Source: Paenibacillus psychroresistens
GTDB lineage: Bacteria; Bacillota; Bacilli; Paenibacillales; NBRC-103111
Assembly (NCBI RefSeq): GCF_009728935.1
Contig: NZ_CP034235.1
Location: 7,403,501 to 7,467,500 of the forward strand
Direction: 5' to 3'
Length of the DNA: 64,000 nt
Part shown: positions 33,198 through 43,135 of the stretch, piece by piece
How positions within the stretch are numbered: the stretch's first letter is position 1
How the letters are laid out: each line of letters starts with the position of its first letter
Notes under the pieces: generated by a model
Database searches by the model: none
The model's input: only the letters and a program-made list of their open reading frames with translations
What the model was told of the DNA's origin: nothing
Program-made: the position numbers and the translations under genes

Positions 33198-34799
33198 CTA
33201 CTTATTATTCTTGGCTAAATATTCATCTATCTGCTTTTGCGCTTCCGCCAAAACCGTTTTCATTCCTGCTTTATCCACTTGCACCAGCAGCTTCTGATAA
33301 TCCGCATCCGTGCCTAGCACACCGGCTAATACCGGCATGGCCAGTTCTTCAATGACTTTTTGGATCTGGGCATATTCTGTTTTCACCGGATCTGCATTAA
33401 ACGAAAAGGTAAACAGCGGGTTATCCTTAACCTGTGCAGTCTTATAGAAGGCTAGCGCTGCCGAGAACTGCGGCGTATCTGTTGTAAGTGCACGGTGGAA
33501 TTTGGTGTTGTAGATAAACCACGGCGTTGGATTATAGGGTCTGTTGGCCAAATCCGTACCTGCCGGCAATTCAATGAGATCACCCTTTAACGTATAATGC
33601 TTGCCTTCAATCCCATACATGTAAAGATCGTAGTTGGCCTGATCCTTAAGCAGCCAATTTAGGAACATCATCGCTCTTTCTGGATTCTTGCTTGTACCAG
33701 AGATGGCGGAGTAGTTATTGGTTGGGCCTGTATTGAATAAAGGCATATCTTTCTTGAAAATAACCTGCTCTACGATTCCGCCTGGCACATTCTTAGCCAG
33801 CTGCGGCACCAAATCGTTAATATTAAACATGTCAGCTGGCGCTGCTGCTGATTTTCCTGATTTGAAAAGCCCCTGATCATCTTTTTGCGTTAGAACATCC
33901 TTCTCAAACCAGCCATTCTTGTAAGCCTTCCTTCCCCACTCCATTGTTTTCTTATACGTATCGGATTCAAAAGAATTCATAACCTTATACGGGGAACTCG
34001 TTACATCAACCACATAAGCTGGATAAGCGTCTGAGCCCCATCCATATATATATTTGCCATCGTCGATTTCTCTACCGATTTGTGCGCCGAATCTTCCTGA
34101 GCCTACACCAAACGGAATCATACTTGGCTCATTTTTCTTAATGGCATCTAGGTATTGTTCAAATATAGCCAATGATGTCACTTCAGGAATATTGTATTTT
34201 TCCCTTAAATCCTTGCGGATTGCCATTGAATTCCCCAAAGATGCCCGTGGATAAAGTGCCGGAATCCCCTGAATCTTGCCATCAATAGATAACCCGTCAA
34301 ACTCCGATTGCGGAATAACCTTCTTGATGTCCTGTCCATACTTCTCGATTAAATCATTCAGCGGAATGCTCTGTTTTCTAGCCGCGGCAGAAGGCAGATT
34401 ACCGAAGAAATCGAGATAAATATCAAAGTTGTCTCCACCAGCAGCCATTACCTTTACCTTCTCCTGATAATCAGCCCAGGGAAAGTAGATAACCTTTAGA
34501 TTGATATTCAGCTCTTTTTCCGTTCTTTTGTTGATCTCTGCAAGCACAGCATCCTGATCAGGAGGTTGGTCACCTGCAACCAATAAGGTCAGGTCCACCT
34601 TTTTCAGTTCAGGTGCCGGTGTATCTGCCGGTGCTGGTGCTGCTGTATCTGCCGGTGCTGCCGTTTCCGCCTGCTTGGTAGTCTCAGGTGCAGTAGTTGC
34701 GCTTGGTTGTGCGCTGTCTTTCTTTGTACAACCAGCCGCGAAGCTTGCCAATAAACCGATGATAATCAGTAAACTAGTGAATTTTGATGCCATCTTCAT
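33198..34799 (-). CDS. Lpl-type ABC transporter substrate-binding lipoprotein
   Basis: This 533-residue protein has a signal peptide with lipobox AAGC (Cys24), an Ala/Pro/Thr-rich spacer, and then a large solute-binding fold of the LplA/YtcQ class (VDLTLLVAGDQPPDQDAVLAEINKRTEKELNINLKV). It would present a glycan to the two permeases encoded just upstream. No ATPase gene is present, as usual for this class, which relies on a shared MsmX-like ATPase. Downstream alpha-mannosidases suggest a mannose-rich oligosaccharide. Confidence 0.87.
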   Translation of the reverse strand: MKMASKFTSLLIIIGLLASFAAGCTKKDSAQPSATTAPETTKQAETAAPADTAAPAPADTPAPELKKVDLTLLVAGDQPPDQDAVLAEINKRTEKELNINLKVIYFPWADYQEKVKVMAAGGDNFDIYLDFFGNLPSAAARKQSIPLNDLIEKYGQDIKKVIPQSEFDGLSIDGKIQGIPALYPRASLGNSMAIRKDLREKYNIPEVTSLAIFEQYLDAIKKNEPSMIPFGVGSGRFGAQIGREIDDGKYIYGWGSDAYPAYVVDVTSSPYKVMNSFESDTYKKTMEWGRKAYKNGWFEKDVLTQKDDQGLFKSGKSAAAPADMFNINDLVPQLAKNVPGGIVEQVIFKKDMPLFNTGPTNNYSAISGTSKNPERAMMFLNWLLKDQANYDLYMYGIEGKHYTLKGDLIELPAGTDLANRPYNPTPWFIYNTKFHRALTTDTPQFSAALAFYKTAQVKDNPLFTFSFNADPVKTEYAQIQKVIEELAMPVLAGVLGTDADYQKLLVQVDKAGMKTVLAEAQKQIDEYLAKNNK

Positions 34800-34852
34800 C
34801 GCTTAACACTCCCTTATTCTTCATTATCGCTATCGGCCATGCCGAGAATAGC

Positions 34853-35728
34853 CTACCCTTTAACCGCACCCACAACGAGCCCTTTAATAAAATATTTCTG
34901 AATAAACGGATATACAAAAATGATCGGCCCCACTGTCAAAACAACCGTTGCCATCTTAATCCCCTCAGCAGGCAGCTCGCCTATATTCGTAATTTGGCTT
35001 TTTGCGGAAGCAGCATAAAGAACTGTCGATAAAATCTGCCTTAACAAAAACTGCAGCGGATATAATTCCTTGGTGTTAATGAGCATCAAAGCAACAAACC
35101 ATTCATTCCAGTAAGCCAGCATATAGAATAAGGTAATCGTTGCTAGTCCCGGCAAAGCCAGAGGCAGGACGATCCGGAAGAATGTTCTCAGCTCGCCAGA
35201 GCCATCAATCGTAGCCGACTCGAGAATGGCATCTGGTATAGCTCGGAAGTAGTTGCGGATCAAGAACACATTGAATGCATTTACCAGCAGTGGCAGAATT
35301 AAACCCAGCAAGCTGTCTTTTATCCCAAGCTTGCCAACAATAATGTACCAAGGGACAAGCCCACCATTAAAAATCAATGTGAAATAGACAAAGAAAGCAA
35401 TATGGTTTCTATAGCGCAAATGCTTTCTTGAGATGGCGTAGGCTAGCAAGCAAGTAATCAAGACTGCAAAGAATGTACCAATCACAGTAATCGTAACAGA
35501 CACCTTGTAGGCATCGATATATCTGGACCCCTTGCTCAGCAAAGCTTCATAAGCTGCAAATGATAGCTGCCTGGGAAATAGCTGATACCCTTTAAGCGAG
35601 ATGCTTTTCTCCAAAGTAAAGGAAACAACTACGACCAAATAAAAGGGAATAAATGTCGCAAGCGAAATGATAAACAGAAAAACATAATTAAAAGCTCTGA
35701 ATACTTTATAAGCTGGACTGAGCTGCAT
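34853..35728 (-). CDS. ABC sugar permease, LplC/YtcP-type
   Basis: This 291-residue protein has six transmembrane helices and the permease-ATPase contact loop (EAA-like: ESATIDGSGELRTFFRIVLPLALPGLATI). It ends in the typical KYFIKGLVVGAVKG. It pairs with the LplB-type permease encoded 16 nt upstream and belongs to the mannoside uptake operon. Confidence 0.88.
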   Translation of the reverse strand: MQLSPAYKVFRAFNYVFLFIISLATFIPFYLVVVVSFTLEKSISLKGYQLFPRQLSFAAYEALLSKGSRYIDAYKVSVTITVIGTFFAVLITCLLAYAISRKHLRYRNHIAFFVYFTLIFNGGLVPWYIIVGKLGIKDSLLGLILPLLVNAFNVFLIRNYFRAIPDAILESATIDGSGELRTFFRIVLPLALPGLATITLFYMLAYWNEWFVALMLINTKELYPLQFLLRQILSTVLYAASAKSQITNIGELPAEGIKMATVVLTVGPIIFVYPFIQKYFIKGLVVGAVKG

Positions 35729-35743
35729 TTGAATCCCCCTTTT

Positions 35744-36700
35744 CTAATACAACGCGATATCTTTGTCATATTTTTTAACAATGCCGTTGGTGATTGTGAT
35801 TAGAATTAAGCCAAGAATGGCTTGGTACAGCCCTACTGCTGTGGCCATTCCGAACTCGCCTTGCACTCGCAGCGCCCTGAATACATAGGTATCAATAATG
35901 TCCGTTACCGGATAGAGAATTCCGTTATCTCCGACAAGCGCATAAATCATCTGGAAATCCCCATAGAAAATCCTGCCGATACTTAAGAGCAATAGAATAA
36001 CAATCGTCGGAATCAAGCCAGGCAGGGTAATATGAAAGATTGTTTTGAAGCGGTTTGCTCCGTCGATCCGTGCAGCCTCATAAAGCTCACTGTCAATTCC
36101 GACGATTGCCGCGAGATAGATAATCACATAGAATCCGGTTGTTTTCCACAAATAGGCCAGTACCAGAATGAACCGCCAGTAATCCACTTCGTTGTACCAG
36201 GCTACTGTTGGTATATCCATCGATCTTAACAGCGAATTCAGCATGCCGAACTTGTCTGACAGCAGGTTATAGGCCAATGCGCTCACCACAATCCATGAGA
36301 GAAAAAAAGGGAAGAAAAGCGCCGATTGAAACCACTTTTTCCAAGCTTTATTAGCAATTTCATTAATCATTATCGCGATGCTTACCTGAACAACAAGCCC
36401 GATAACTATAAACATAAAATTCAGGTAAAGGGTATTAAAAGTTGTTTGCGCCGCATAAATGGATTTAAAATAAAATTCAAAATTTTTAAAGCCACTCCAT
36501 GGGCTTCCCAGAATGCCATCCTGAATATTGAAGCTTTTGAAAGCAATTAACAATCCATATAACGGTGCATAATTAAAAACAAGGAAGAAAATAATTCCCG
36601 GCAATGTCATCATATATAGCATTTTGTTCCTTACCAGCTCGTTCCACATACTTCGCTTTTTCGGACGATTTCTTGACTGCTTTTCAAGCTGTGTTTGCAT
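35744..36700 (-). CDS. ABC sugar permease, LplB-type
   Basis: This 318-residue protein has six helices, the N-terminal signature MLYMMTLPGIIFFLVFNYAPLYGLLIAFK and the EAA loop (YEAARIDGANRFKTIFHITLPGLIPT). It is the first gene of the operon permease, permease, binding protein, GH38, GH38. The 261-nt gap upstream should contain the promoter, but no strong -35/-10 pair was identified, which fits activator control by the adjacent AraC-type protein. Confidence 0.88.
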   Translation of the reverse strand: MQTQLEKQSRNRPKKRSMWNELVRNKMLYMMTLPGIIFFLVFNYAPLYGLLIAFKSFNIQDGILGSPWSGFKNFEFYFKSIYAAQTTFNTLYLNFMFIVIGLVVQVSIAIMINEIANKAWKKWFQSALFFPFFLSWIVVSALAYNLLSDKFGMLNSLLRSMDIPTVAWYNEVDYWRFILVLAYLWKTTGFYVIIYLAAIVGIDSELYEAARIDGANRFKTIFHITLPGLIPTIVILLLLSIGRIFYGDFQMIYALVGDNGILYPVTDIIDTYVFRALRVQGEFGMATAVGLYQAILGLILITITNGIVKKYDKDIALY

Positions 36701-36961
36701 GAATGTCGGCTCCTCCTTTTATTTATGTAAGCGAATTCATTTGACTCCTTAATCTTAGATAATCCCCGCTCTTCCGTAAATCATAAATATTAGATATTCT
36801 TCTGTTTTTTGCGAATTCTCAGCTTACAAATATTAAGGATTCTTTCAATAAATACGGATTTCTCCCCGAAAAACGGAAAATAAAAAGGCTAATCTATGCT
36901 TAGGAAATTACTCTTCATCCCATAGGAACCGCCTTTTCTGCTTCTTATACACTTTTTTACT

Positions 36962-39277
36962 TTATAATGGATTATTCTTGCGGAATTCGGCACGGTATTG
37001 GTTCGGGGTAATTCCGAAATGCTTCTTATAAATCGTCGTAAAATAGGCTGGATTGCTAAATCCTACGCTTGCCGCTATATCATTAATTGGCATCAGAGTA
37101 GTTTCCAACAGCTGCTTGCTGTGCTGCATCCGCAATTCAATGATATATTCGGTTACGGTTTTTCCAATACTGTCGCTAAACAGCTTGCCAAAATAACCAG
37201 GTGAAAGACCTGCTTTATCCGCTAGCATTTCAATTCCTATCTCACTGCTGACATAATGATTAGCGATATAATCCAACACTCCTTGGATCATGTCCGTCTT
37301 GCGGTTAGCTCGCTTGTTCTCGATCAACCGATTAATTTTAAGGCAAAATTGCATAAACCAGGTTCGCAAATCGGCCAATGCATCCATATTGTTCAGCTCG
37401 CGATATACGCTATTGAAATCCAATTCCTCCGCGATTGAATCAATGTGTGTTTCCACCGACTTCAAAACGTCCAGCACCAGCTGATTGAAATTCAACATGA
37501 TGTAATTGTGCCGATACCCGGACATTTCCTCAATAATTACGTCGAGCTCTATCTCAACCTGCTCCATATTGGAGAGCTTCAATGCATCCGTAAGTCGCTT
37601 CTTGCTCTTGTCCATAGACGCTAGCTCATTCTTGCTGTTAGGCTTAATCGTATCTTTGGACAGAATGGAATTATAGCCCTGCACAAAACGGTGAAGCAGC
37701 AACTCAAGGCTGTCATTGTAGGATAAATAAGCATCCTCTAAATTATGAACCAGCTGTCCAATTCCCGCTGAAATAGTGATTCCTAAATGAAGCTTGACAC
37801 TTTTCTGGATTTCTTCGACCGCCTTAACGGCGTTGCGGTAATAATCCGCTTCATTCCCAGTACCAACAATCAAACAATAGTTGTCCTTCTCGAGATAAAC
37901 AGGCTCAAAATTAAAATAAGCAGGCAGCTGTGACAACACAATAGCGTCCAAGGATGACTTCATATAATTCTGAGTCTGTCTGTCATAGGCTTCTGTAAAT
38001 TTAATGTACCCGTCAATGCTTAGCAGAATCACACCGATAGCCGGCTCCTCAAGCTTGCTGCACAAACTATGTTCCAAGGGTATATTCCCTGCCAATACTC
38101 GCTTCAGATGATCTCTTTTTATTAGGGAGGCATTATCTTTAACCGAAAGCTCAAGATGGTCGGAGTGCTGCAAAATATGAGTGAATGCGTTCGATAAATA
38201 TCTGGCATCATCTGGTCGTTTCTTATCATCGTCCATAAGCTTGCGAGAAAACAACTGGCTGTCAATGTTCTTAATCAGCTTGCTGAATGGCAAATAAACA
38301 TTTCGTGCAGCAAGCAGCGATAAAGCAACCCCAATCAGGAATATAATCGTACAAATGATCAATAAAGTCATCATCAGCTGATGAAATTTCTGGAATAACG
38401 AATCATAAGAAGATACATTAATGAATGTCCAGGGCAGGGTGGGTGATCGCACATAGGTCACAACTGTTTTCTGGCCTTCGATTGTCTTTACCTCATACCC
38501 CCAATTTTTCTTCGAGGCCACAATCTGATCCATATAAGCTTCTTTAGCCACATTTTTCCCGAAGTTTTGCAGGCTTGAGTCACAGATAACATTTCCGAAG
38601 CCATCTATAATGGCTGTATAAGAGTCCTTGCCTTTCACGGCCGTATTGATGCTCTTCTGCACATATTCGGCTTTAAGGTTGATGACCAATGCACCGTCGA
38701 TCAGACGTCTGTCCGGCATTTCCGCATTCGTATTATTTAGCTGTCCCACTGTATCCGTGAAAATTAAGGAAATTAAATTTTCTTCTACTTTAACTCTATT
38801 TGAATTGGTGTAAGCTACACGGCGAGGTAAGAACTGCAGGTTCTGATTGGCTCCGCTCTTAGTTAGCAGCGTTAATATTTCCGGGTCTTGAAACGAAGAA
38901 TTGGAAATCGAGAGATTATACTGGACGTTTCCCGATTTGTTGTTATAAAGATACATAGAATGAATGACTGGATTGGAATTGAGGATATTGGAGATTTTCA
39001 AAGAAATCAGATACTTATCAATGGTCAACACATTGCTGCTGTAGATAATGTTCATAATCTCAGAATCATGCAGCATTTGAAAACCAAGCGAAGAAATATT
39101 CTCCCTAATGTAACTCATATGTACCGCAGTTTGATCCAAAGTTTCCTTAAGATTTATTTGAATATCCTCGAGACTGCTTTTGGAGAACTGAATATAAAGC
39201 ACGCTGGATAAAAGCGAAACGGATACAAAAACAATCGCGATGTATGAAATAAAAAATTTGGTGAACGTTTTATTCAT
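36962..39277 (-). CDS. AraC-type membrane regulator with extracellular sensor (YesS/YtdP-like)
   Basis: The protein has about 771 residues. Helices at about 5-30 and 290-320 frame an extracellular Cache-like sensor. A HAMP-like and middle cytoplasmic region follow, and the C-terminus is an AraC helix-turn-helix pair (AGLSPGYFGKLFSDSIGKTVTEYI, DIAASVGFSNPAYFTTIYKKHFGITP). It has no kinase or receiver domain, so sensing and DNA binding lie in one chain. Such proteins activate neighbouring glycan-uptake operons, here most likely the mannoside operon. The ATG at 39277 has GGAG 8 nt upstream. Confidence 0.83.
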   Translation of the reverse strand: MNKTFTKFFISYIAIVFVSVSLLSSVLYIQFSKSSLEDIQINLKETLDQTAVHMSYIRENISSLGFQMLHDSEIMNIIYSSNVLTIDKYLISLKISNILNSNPVIHSMYLYNNKSGNVQYNLSISNSSFQDPEILTLLTKSGANQNLQFLPRRVAYTNSNRVKVEENLISLIFTDTVGQLNNTNAEMPDRRLIDGALVINLKAEYVQKSINTAVKGKDSYTAIIDGFGNVICDSSLQNFGKNVAKEAYMDQIVASKKNWGYEVKTIEGQKTVVTYVRSPTLPWTFINVSSYDSLFQKFHQLMMTLLIICTIIFLIGVALSLLAARNVYLPFSKLIKNIDSQLFSRKLMDDDKKRPDDARYLSNAFTHILQHSDHLELSVKDNASLIKRDHLKRVLAGNIPLEHSLCSKLEEPAIGVILLSIDGYIKFTEAYDRQTQNYMKSSLDAIVLSQLPAYFNFEPVYLEKDNYCLIVGTGNEADYYRNAVKAVEEIQKSVKLHLGITISAGIGQLVHNLEDAYLSYNDSLELLLHRFVQGYNSILSKDTIKPNSKNELASMDKSKKRLTDALKLSNMEQVEIELDVIIEEMSGYRHNYIMLNFNQLVLDVLKSVETHIDSIAEELDFNSVYRELNNMDALADLRTWFMQFCLKINRLIENKRANRKTDMIQGVLDYIANHYVSSEIGIEMLADKAGLSPGYFGKLFSDSIGKTVTEYIIELRMQHSKQLLETTLMPINDIAASVGFSNPAYFTTIYKKHFGITPNQYRAEFRKNNPL

Positions 39278-39326
39278 ACTCACATCTCCATGAATTAGAT
39301 TCAGCACAGTATTGTAAAAAAAAGGA

Positions 39327-39358
39327 TTTACAATGTATTATATGTTACGTTATAATAC
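39327..39358 (+). promoter_or_regulatory. Promoter and operator of the GntR/LacI-type gene
   Basis: TTTACA (39327-39332) and TATAAT (39351-39356) are separated by 18 bp. A perfect inverted repeat GTATTATA-N8-TATAATAC (39335-39358) covers the spacer and -10 box, as expected for autorepression. Confidence 0.65.
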
Positions 39359-39397
39359 GTGTCAAATATATAAAATAGTATTAAACTAGGAGAACCC

Positions 39398-40492
39398 ATG
39401 AAATCTATCCCGTTATATCAACAAATTAAAGAGTATATCAAGAAGCAAATCGACAGCGGGGAACTAAACCCCGGTGATCAAATCCCTATAGAAGCTGATC
39501 TAATGGAACAATTCCATGTCAGCCGCGCTACGACTAAAACCGCCTTAAAGTATCTGGTTGACGCAGGACTGCTTTATCGGATTGCCGGGAAGGGTACTTT
39601 TGTTACCTCGGAAGAAATTCGCCAGTCGTCCCATAACGAATTGAACGAATCGTTTACCCCTAAAAAAATCGGATTCATTATGCCGCCTATAGAGGACTTA
39701 TTGTGTATGAAGCTGCTGCGGGGAGTGGATGATACCTGCAAGGATGAAGGCTGCATGCTGATGATACGGTCCGTGTTAACGCAATCCGAGGAACGTCTAG
39801 CGATTCATCAGCTGATTCTGGCCGGGGTGGATGGATTGATTATCTTCCCAGCTGACGGGGAAGCATACAGTGATGAAATTCTAAAGCTGAAAACCAGCGG
39901 GTTTCCATTCGTATTAGTCGATCGCTATTTGCCAGGAATTAAAACCAACGCTGTTTATTCCGACAATTATCAAGGCGGTATTCTCGGAACAGAGTATTTG
40001 ATCGGCATAGGACACACCAGTATTGGTGTGGTTTCCTTGACCAAATCCACTACAGCAAGCGCAGAGGACCGTTTTCGCGGATATCTAGACACCGTGCGCA
40101 AAAACAAACTGCAAATCGAGATCAACCATTGGTTGACACGCATTGATGAGCTAAGCTATAAAGACGAAGAGAATACGAAGGAATACATACGCGAATGGCT
40201 CGCCGACCAAACCGAGCTGACAGCTATCTTTACCCTAAGCCCGCAAGCAGCCGTTATGGCAGCGCGAATCATCCTATCCATGGGCAAACGAATTCCCGAG
40301 GATATTGCTATTCTCACATTCGATGATCCCAAGATCGATGATTTATCAGGCTCCTATTTCAGCTTTATGGAACAAGATATTGAGCTGATGGGCATAAAAG
40401 CCGTCCAGCTGCTGCTCAAAACCATTTTGGTTCCCAGTACTCTAGAGCAAATAGTGATCCCAGTGACCATTCATATTGGCAGATCATCTTAG
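39398..40492 (+). CDS. GntR-HTH / LacI-ligand-domain regulator (AraR-like)
   Basis: This 364-residue protein has an N-terminal GntR winged helix (SIPLYQQIKEYIKKQIDSGELNPGDQIP... to residue ~70) fused to a LacI/periplasmic-binding-type sugar-sensing domain (IGFIMPPIEDLLCMKLLRGV onward). This arrangement is like AraR of Bacillus subtilis. It is divergent from the AraC-type regulator gene and probably controls it and itself through the inverted repeat at its own promoter. The inducer is presumably a sugar from the local pathway. Confidence 0.83.
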   Translation: MKSIPLYQQIKEYIKKQIDSGELNPGDQIPIEADLMEQFHVSRATTKTALKYLVDAGLLYRIAGKGTFVTSEEIRQSSHNELNESFTPKKIGFIMPPIEDLLCMKLLRGVDDTCKDEGCMLMIRSVLTQSEERLAIHQLILAGVDGLIIFPADGEAYSDEILKLKTSGFPFVLVDRYLPGIKTNAVYSDNYQGGILGTEYLIGIGHTSIGVVSLTKSTTASAEDRFRGYLDTVRKNKLQIEINHWLTRIDELSYKDEENTKEYIREWLADQTELTAIFTLSPQAAVMAARIILSMGKRIPEDIAILTFDDPKIDDLSGSYFSFMEQDIELMGIKAVQLLLKTILVPSTLEQIVIPVTIHIGRSS

Positions 40493-40514
40493 TGCAGCGG
40501 CAACAAACATAAAC

Positions 40515-40540
40515 AACCCTCCAAATTCGGAGGGTTCTTC
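40515..40540. terminator. Bidirectional terminator between converging genes
   Basis: AACCCTCC (40515-40522) pairs with GGAGGGTT (40529-40536). TTCTTC follows on plus and TTGTTTATG on minus, serving the GntR/LacI gene and the PhyH gene. Confidence 0.65.
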
Positions 40541-40567
40541 TATGAAGAGTGATATACAGATCAGTAA

Positions 40568-41477
40568 CTAGTAGCCCAACGAATTCCGTATACTCTTTTC
40601 TAACGTAGAGGTTTCAGCTGCACTACTCTGACTCAAATTCATCCGTTCTTTTAACGGTGTTGTCTTATTGCACATGAAGCGTGGAATGCCACTATGATTT
40701 TGTGATGCAGCATGATATAGAAATGGATGACATAGAATGACATCACCTGGAGAAGCAGTAGTTTCAACAACACGCATTCGAATTCCATCAGCATCTGTAT
40801 GCCAAGAGTCCATAAACTTCTGGATTCTATTATCTACAGAAGCATCCATTGAGTTTGTTATTCCCGTCAATTCTGCCAAGTAGGGATGCTGCATGTTTAA
40901 GCTATCGATCGCTGCTTGCGATTCCATACCCTCTGGATGTTGAGCTAAAAACCGAGCTACCAGCTTATGCGAGCCTTCAACAACCAGCGTGCCGCCGCCT
41001 CGAGCAGCAATTTCGGAAAAAAACGCATAGACACAGCAGTCCTTGCTCCGGGCTATCCACATAATGGCGAAAATGAATCCCGTCCCAATGCCAGCCTTCT
41101 TTTGGAACATCCCATTCTTTATCAGCCCCAAGAGCAAAATTGACAGGCCACCAGCCCCATGTCGATTGAATCTCATCAATCCCATACACACCTCGATCCT
41201 TCCATCTGCCTTCTCCGATCAGGTCCTCAATCGCATCAGCCATACGTGCCGTATTGCACCTATCAAAATCGGGACTCCGGAAGGCTTCTTGAATATAAAT
41301 CATCGGTGTATTCCAAGTTGATAAATCCTCTTGAAAAACTCCCCTCTCTCGAAGCTTTTCCCATAGAAATTGTTGACAAGCTAGCGCCATATCACGTGGG
41401 AAAACTTCTTCCACCTTCACCCAGCCAAGCTCCATAAATTGTTCTATTTGCTCATCATTCAATACTTTTTTCAACAT
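40568..41477 (-). pseudogene. PhyH-type 2-oxoglutarate dioxygenase, frameshifted
   Basis: Two overlapping frames together make one phytanoyl-CoA-dioxygenase-like protein of about 300 residues. The first frame (from ATG 41477, GAGGAGAG RBS) holds the iron motif HxD in WHWDGIHF and reads into SPEQGLLC. The second resumes as YAFFSEIAARGGGTLVVEGSHKLV and holds the distal His and the 2-oxoglutarate Arg (LYHAAS, IPRF). Joining needs two more bases (TGTGTC instead of TGTC) in the stretch at about 41030-41036. Such enzymes hydroxylate small molecules with Fe(II). As it stands the gene should give a truncated product, unless the shift is a sequencing error. It is last in the second ABC operon. Confidence 0.8.
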
Positions 41478-41503
41478 ATTATCTCTCCTCTCAGAGATAT
41501 AAC

Positions 41504-43084
41504 TTACTTCTTCGTTTTGACCCATTCATCCAATTGCTTTTGTTTTTCAGCAATAATTTTATCTACTCCGATATCCTTCAATTTACTAATATATTTAGGT
41601 AAAAATACTTTCGGGTCAACAGTACCTGTGAATAAAGCAGGCTCGAACTCTTTTTTGGCATTATTAAATGCAGCTATCTCATTTTTCACAGGCTCCGGAT
41701 TAAAAATAAATCCAAGTACGCTAGCTGATTCAGCAGCTTCGTTAAATTTCTTGAAATTTTCCCATTTTTGCGGATTTTCATTCGCCCATAGATAATTGTT
41801 AAACTGGTTGCCAAACATCCATGCCCCATTCAACACATAACCTGATGTTTTAGCATCCAAGCCAGCTGGAAAGTCAATAATACCTTCACTTTTCTTTACA
41901 AAATGCTTCCCTTCTATACCAAAAGCAATTAAATTAACTAAATATTTGTCGGTATAAAGCAGATTGAGGAACATCATGGCACGATCTGGATCTTTAGAGG
42001 TTCTGGAAATGGAAGTCATTGATCCAGTCGTATCCCCTGTTCGAATGATCGGCTTTGTTAATTCCACCTGTACCCATTCCATACCGTTAGCTAAACTATC
42101 CTCCGCATCCTTCCCAGGCTTAAGCTGCTGCACATATGAGAACGCCTTGCCTGCTTTTAACGCACCTGATATATCCGCCGCTGTTGCTGCATCTTTGTTC
42201 ACAAAACCGGCCATAAACCACTTGCGCGCTAAATCAAATTCATTTTTGACTATTTCGCTTTCAATCGCGGAAACAACTTTATAATCTTTGGCTCCCCTTA
42301 CGACAGATCCAGGACTGGAATCACCTAAATCTTCAAAATTCATCGGACCCAAAACCCAATCAACGCTAGTATCTTTATTCAAATACAATGGAACAACGCC
42401 AGGCTCTTTATCTTTAATCATTTGATAAATCGGCTCTAAGTCCTCAAGCGTCTTAATGGTAGTTATATCAATTTTATATTTATCTAGCAGATCTTTACGG
42501 AGCATTACACCAGCTTGGCTTGCAAGCTCTTTATTGATCGGCAGTCCATAATTTTTGCCGTTAACCTTAGAGCCTTCCAATAACACTGGATTGATCACAT
42601 TTTTGAGATCCGGTGCATTTCTCTCAATAAGATCGGTCAAATCAATAATATTGCCCTGTTGAATTTTCGTGCCGAAGTTATCCCAATTCATGGTCTCTAA
42701 TAAGTCAAACGGCTCACTTGATGCAAACTTCAAGTTTACCTTATCCTGCCAGCTGCCCCAATCAATTACGGTTAATTCAAAAGAAGCATTGATCTTGTCC
42801 TTTAGATATTTACTGATTTCCTGATTCACCAATTCTTGATCCTTTAGCGGCCCTGAACCCGGTACGACCATCTTAATCGTATACGGAGCCAATTCTGGTT
42901 TCTTCGAGGGCTCAGCTGTTGCTGCTGCTGTTGCTGCTGGTGTTGCTGCTTCCTGCTTAGTGTCGCTGACTGCCGGTGCTGGACTAGCATTCCCTTCCTT
43001 TTTTGAACTGCAGCCTGCTAATAATACGGAAAATGAAAGAAGTATTGCCATGGTGAATTGTAATGATTTTCTTGTGTTCTTCAT
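41504..43084 (-). CDS. Lpl-type ABC transporter substrate-binding lipoprotein
   Basis: This 526-residue protein has lipobox LAGC (Cys25), a long Ala/Thr-rich spacer and an LplA/YtcQ-class binding fold (PYTIKMVVPGSGPLKDQELVNQEISKYLKD). It is the third gene of an operon with two permeases upstream and the PhyH pseudogene downstream. It is paralogous to the binding protein of the mannosidase operon, but divergent. The ligand is probably the breakdown product released by the co-regulated GH16 enzyme. That is inference from shared regulatory sites. Confidence 0.87.
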   Translation of the reverse strand: MKNTRKSLQFTMAILLSFSVLLAGCSSKKEGNASPAPAVSDTKQEAATPAATAAATAEPSKKPELAPYTIKMVVPGSGPLKDQELVNQEISKYLKDKINASFELTVIDWGSWQDKVNLKFASSEPFDLLETMNWDNFGTKIQQGNIIDLTDLIERNAPDLKNVINPVLLEGSKVNGKNYGLPINKELASQAGVMLRKDLLDKYKIDITTIKTLEDLEPIYQMIKDKEPGVVPLYLNKDTSVDWVLGPMNFEDLGDSSPGSVVRGAKDYKVVSAIESEIVKNEFDLARKWFMAGFVNKDAATAADISGALKAGKAFSYVQQLKPGKDAEDSLANGMEWVQVELTKPIIRTGDTTGSMTSISRTSKDPDRAMMFLNLLYTDKYLVNLIAFGIEGKHFVKKSEGIIDFPAGLDAKTSGYVLNGAWMFGNQFNNYLWANENPQKWENFKKFNEAAESASVLGFIFNPEPVKNEIAAFNNAKKEFEPALFTGTVDPKVFLPKYISKLKDIGVDKIIAEKQKQLDEWVKTKK

Positions 43085-43135
43085 ACAAACCCTCCTGAAT
43101 ATGTTTTTTATATATGCTAACCAGCATGGCTGGGT

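Noticed and set aside
36701..36961. Promoter of the mannoside ABC operon
   Set aside because: Several AT-rich hexamers are present but none has proper spacing, so I could not choose one. No copy of the YesN-type site was found here.
40977..41191. Programmed ribosomal frameshift in the PhyH gene
   Set aside because: The site is TGTGTC-like without a slippery heptamer, internal SD or following stem-loop. A 2-bp deletion is simpler.
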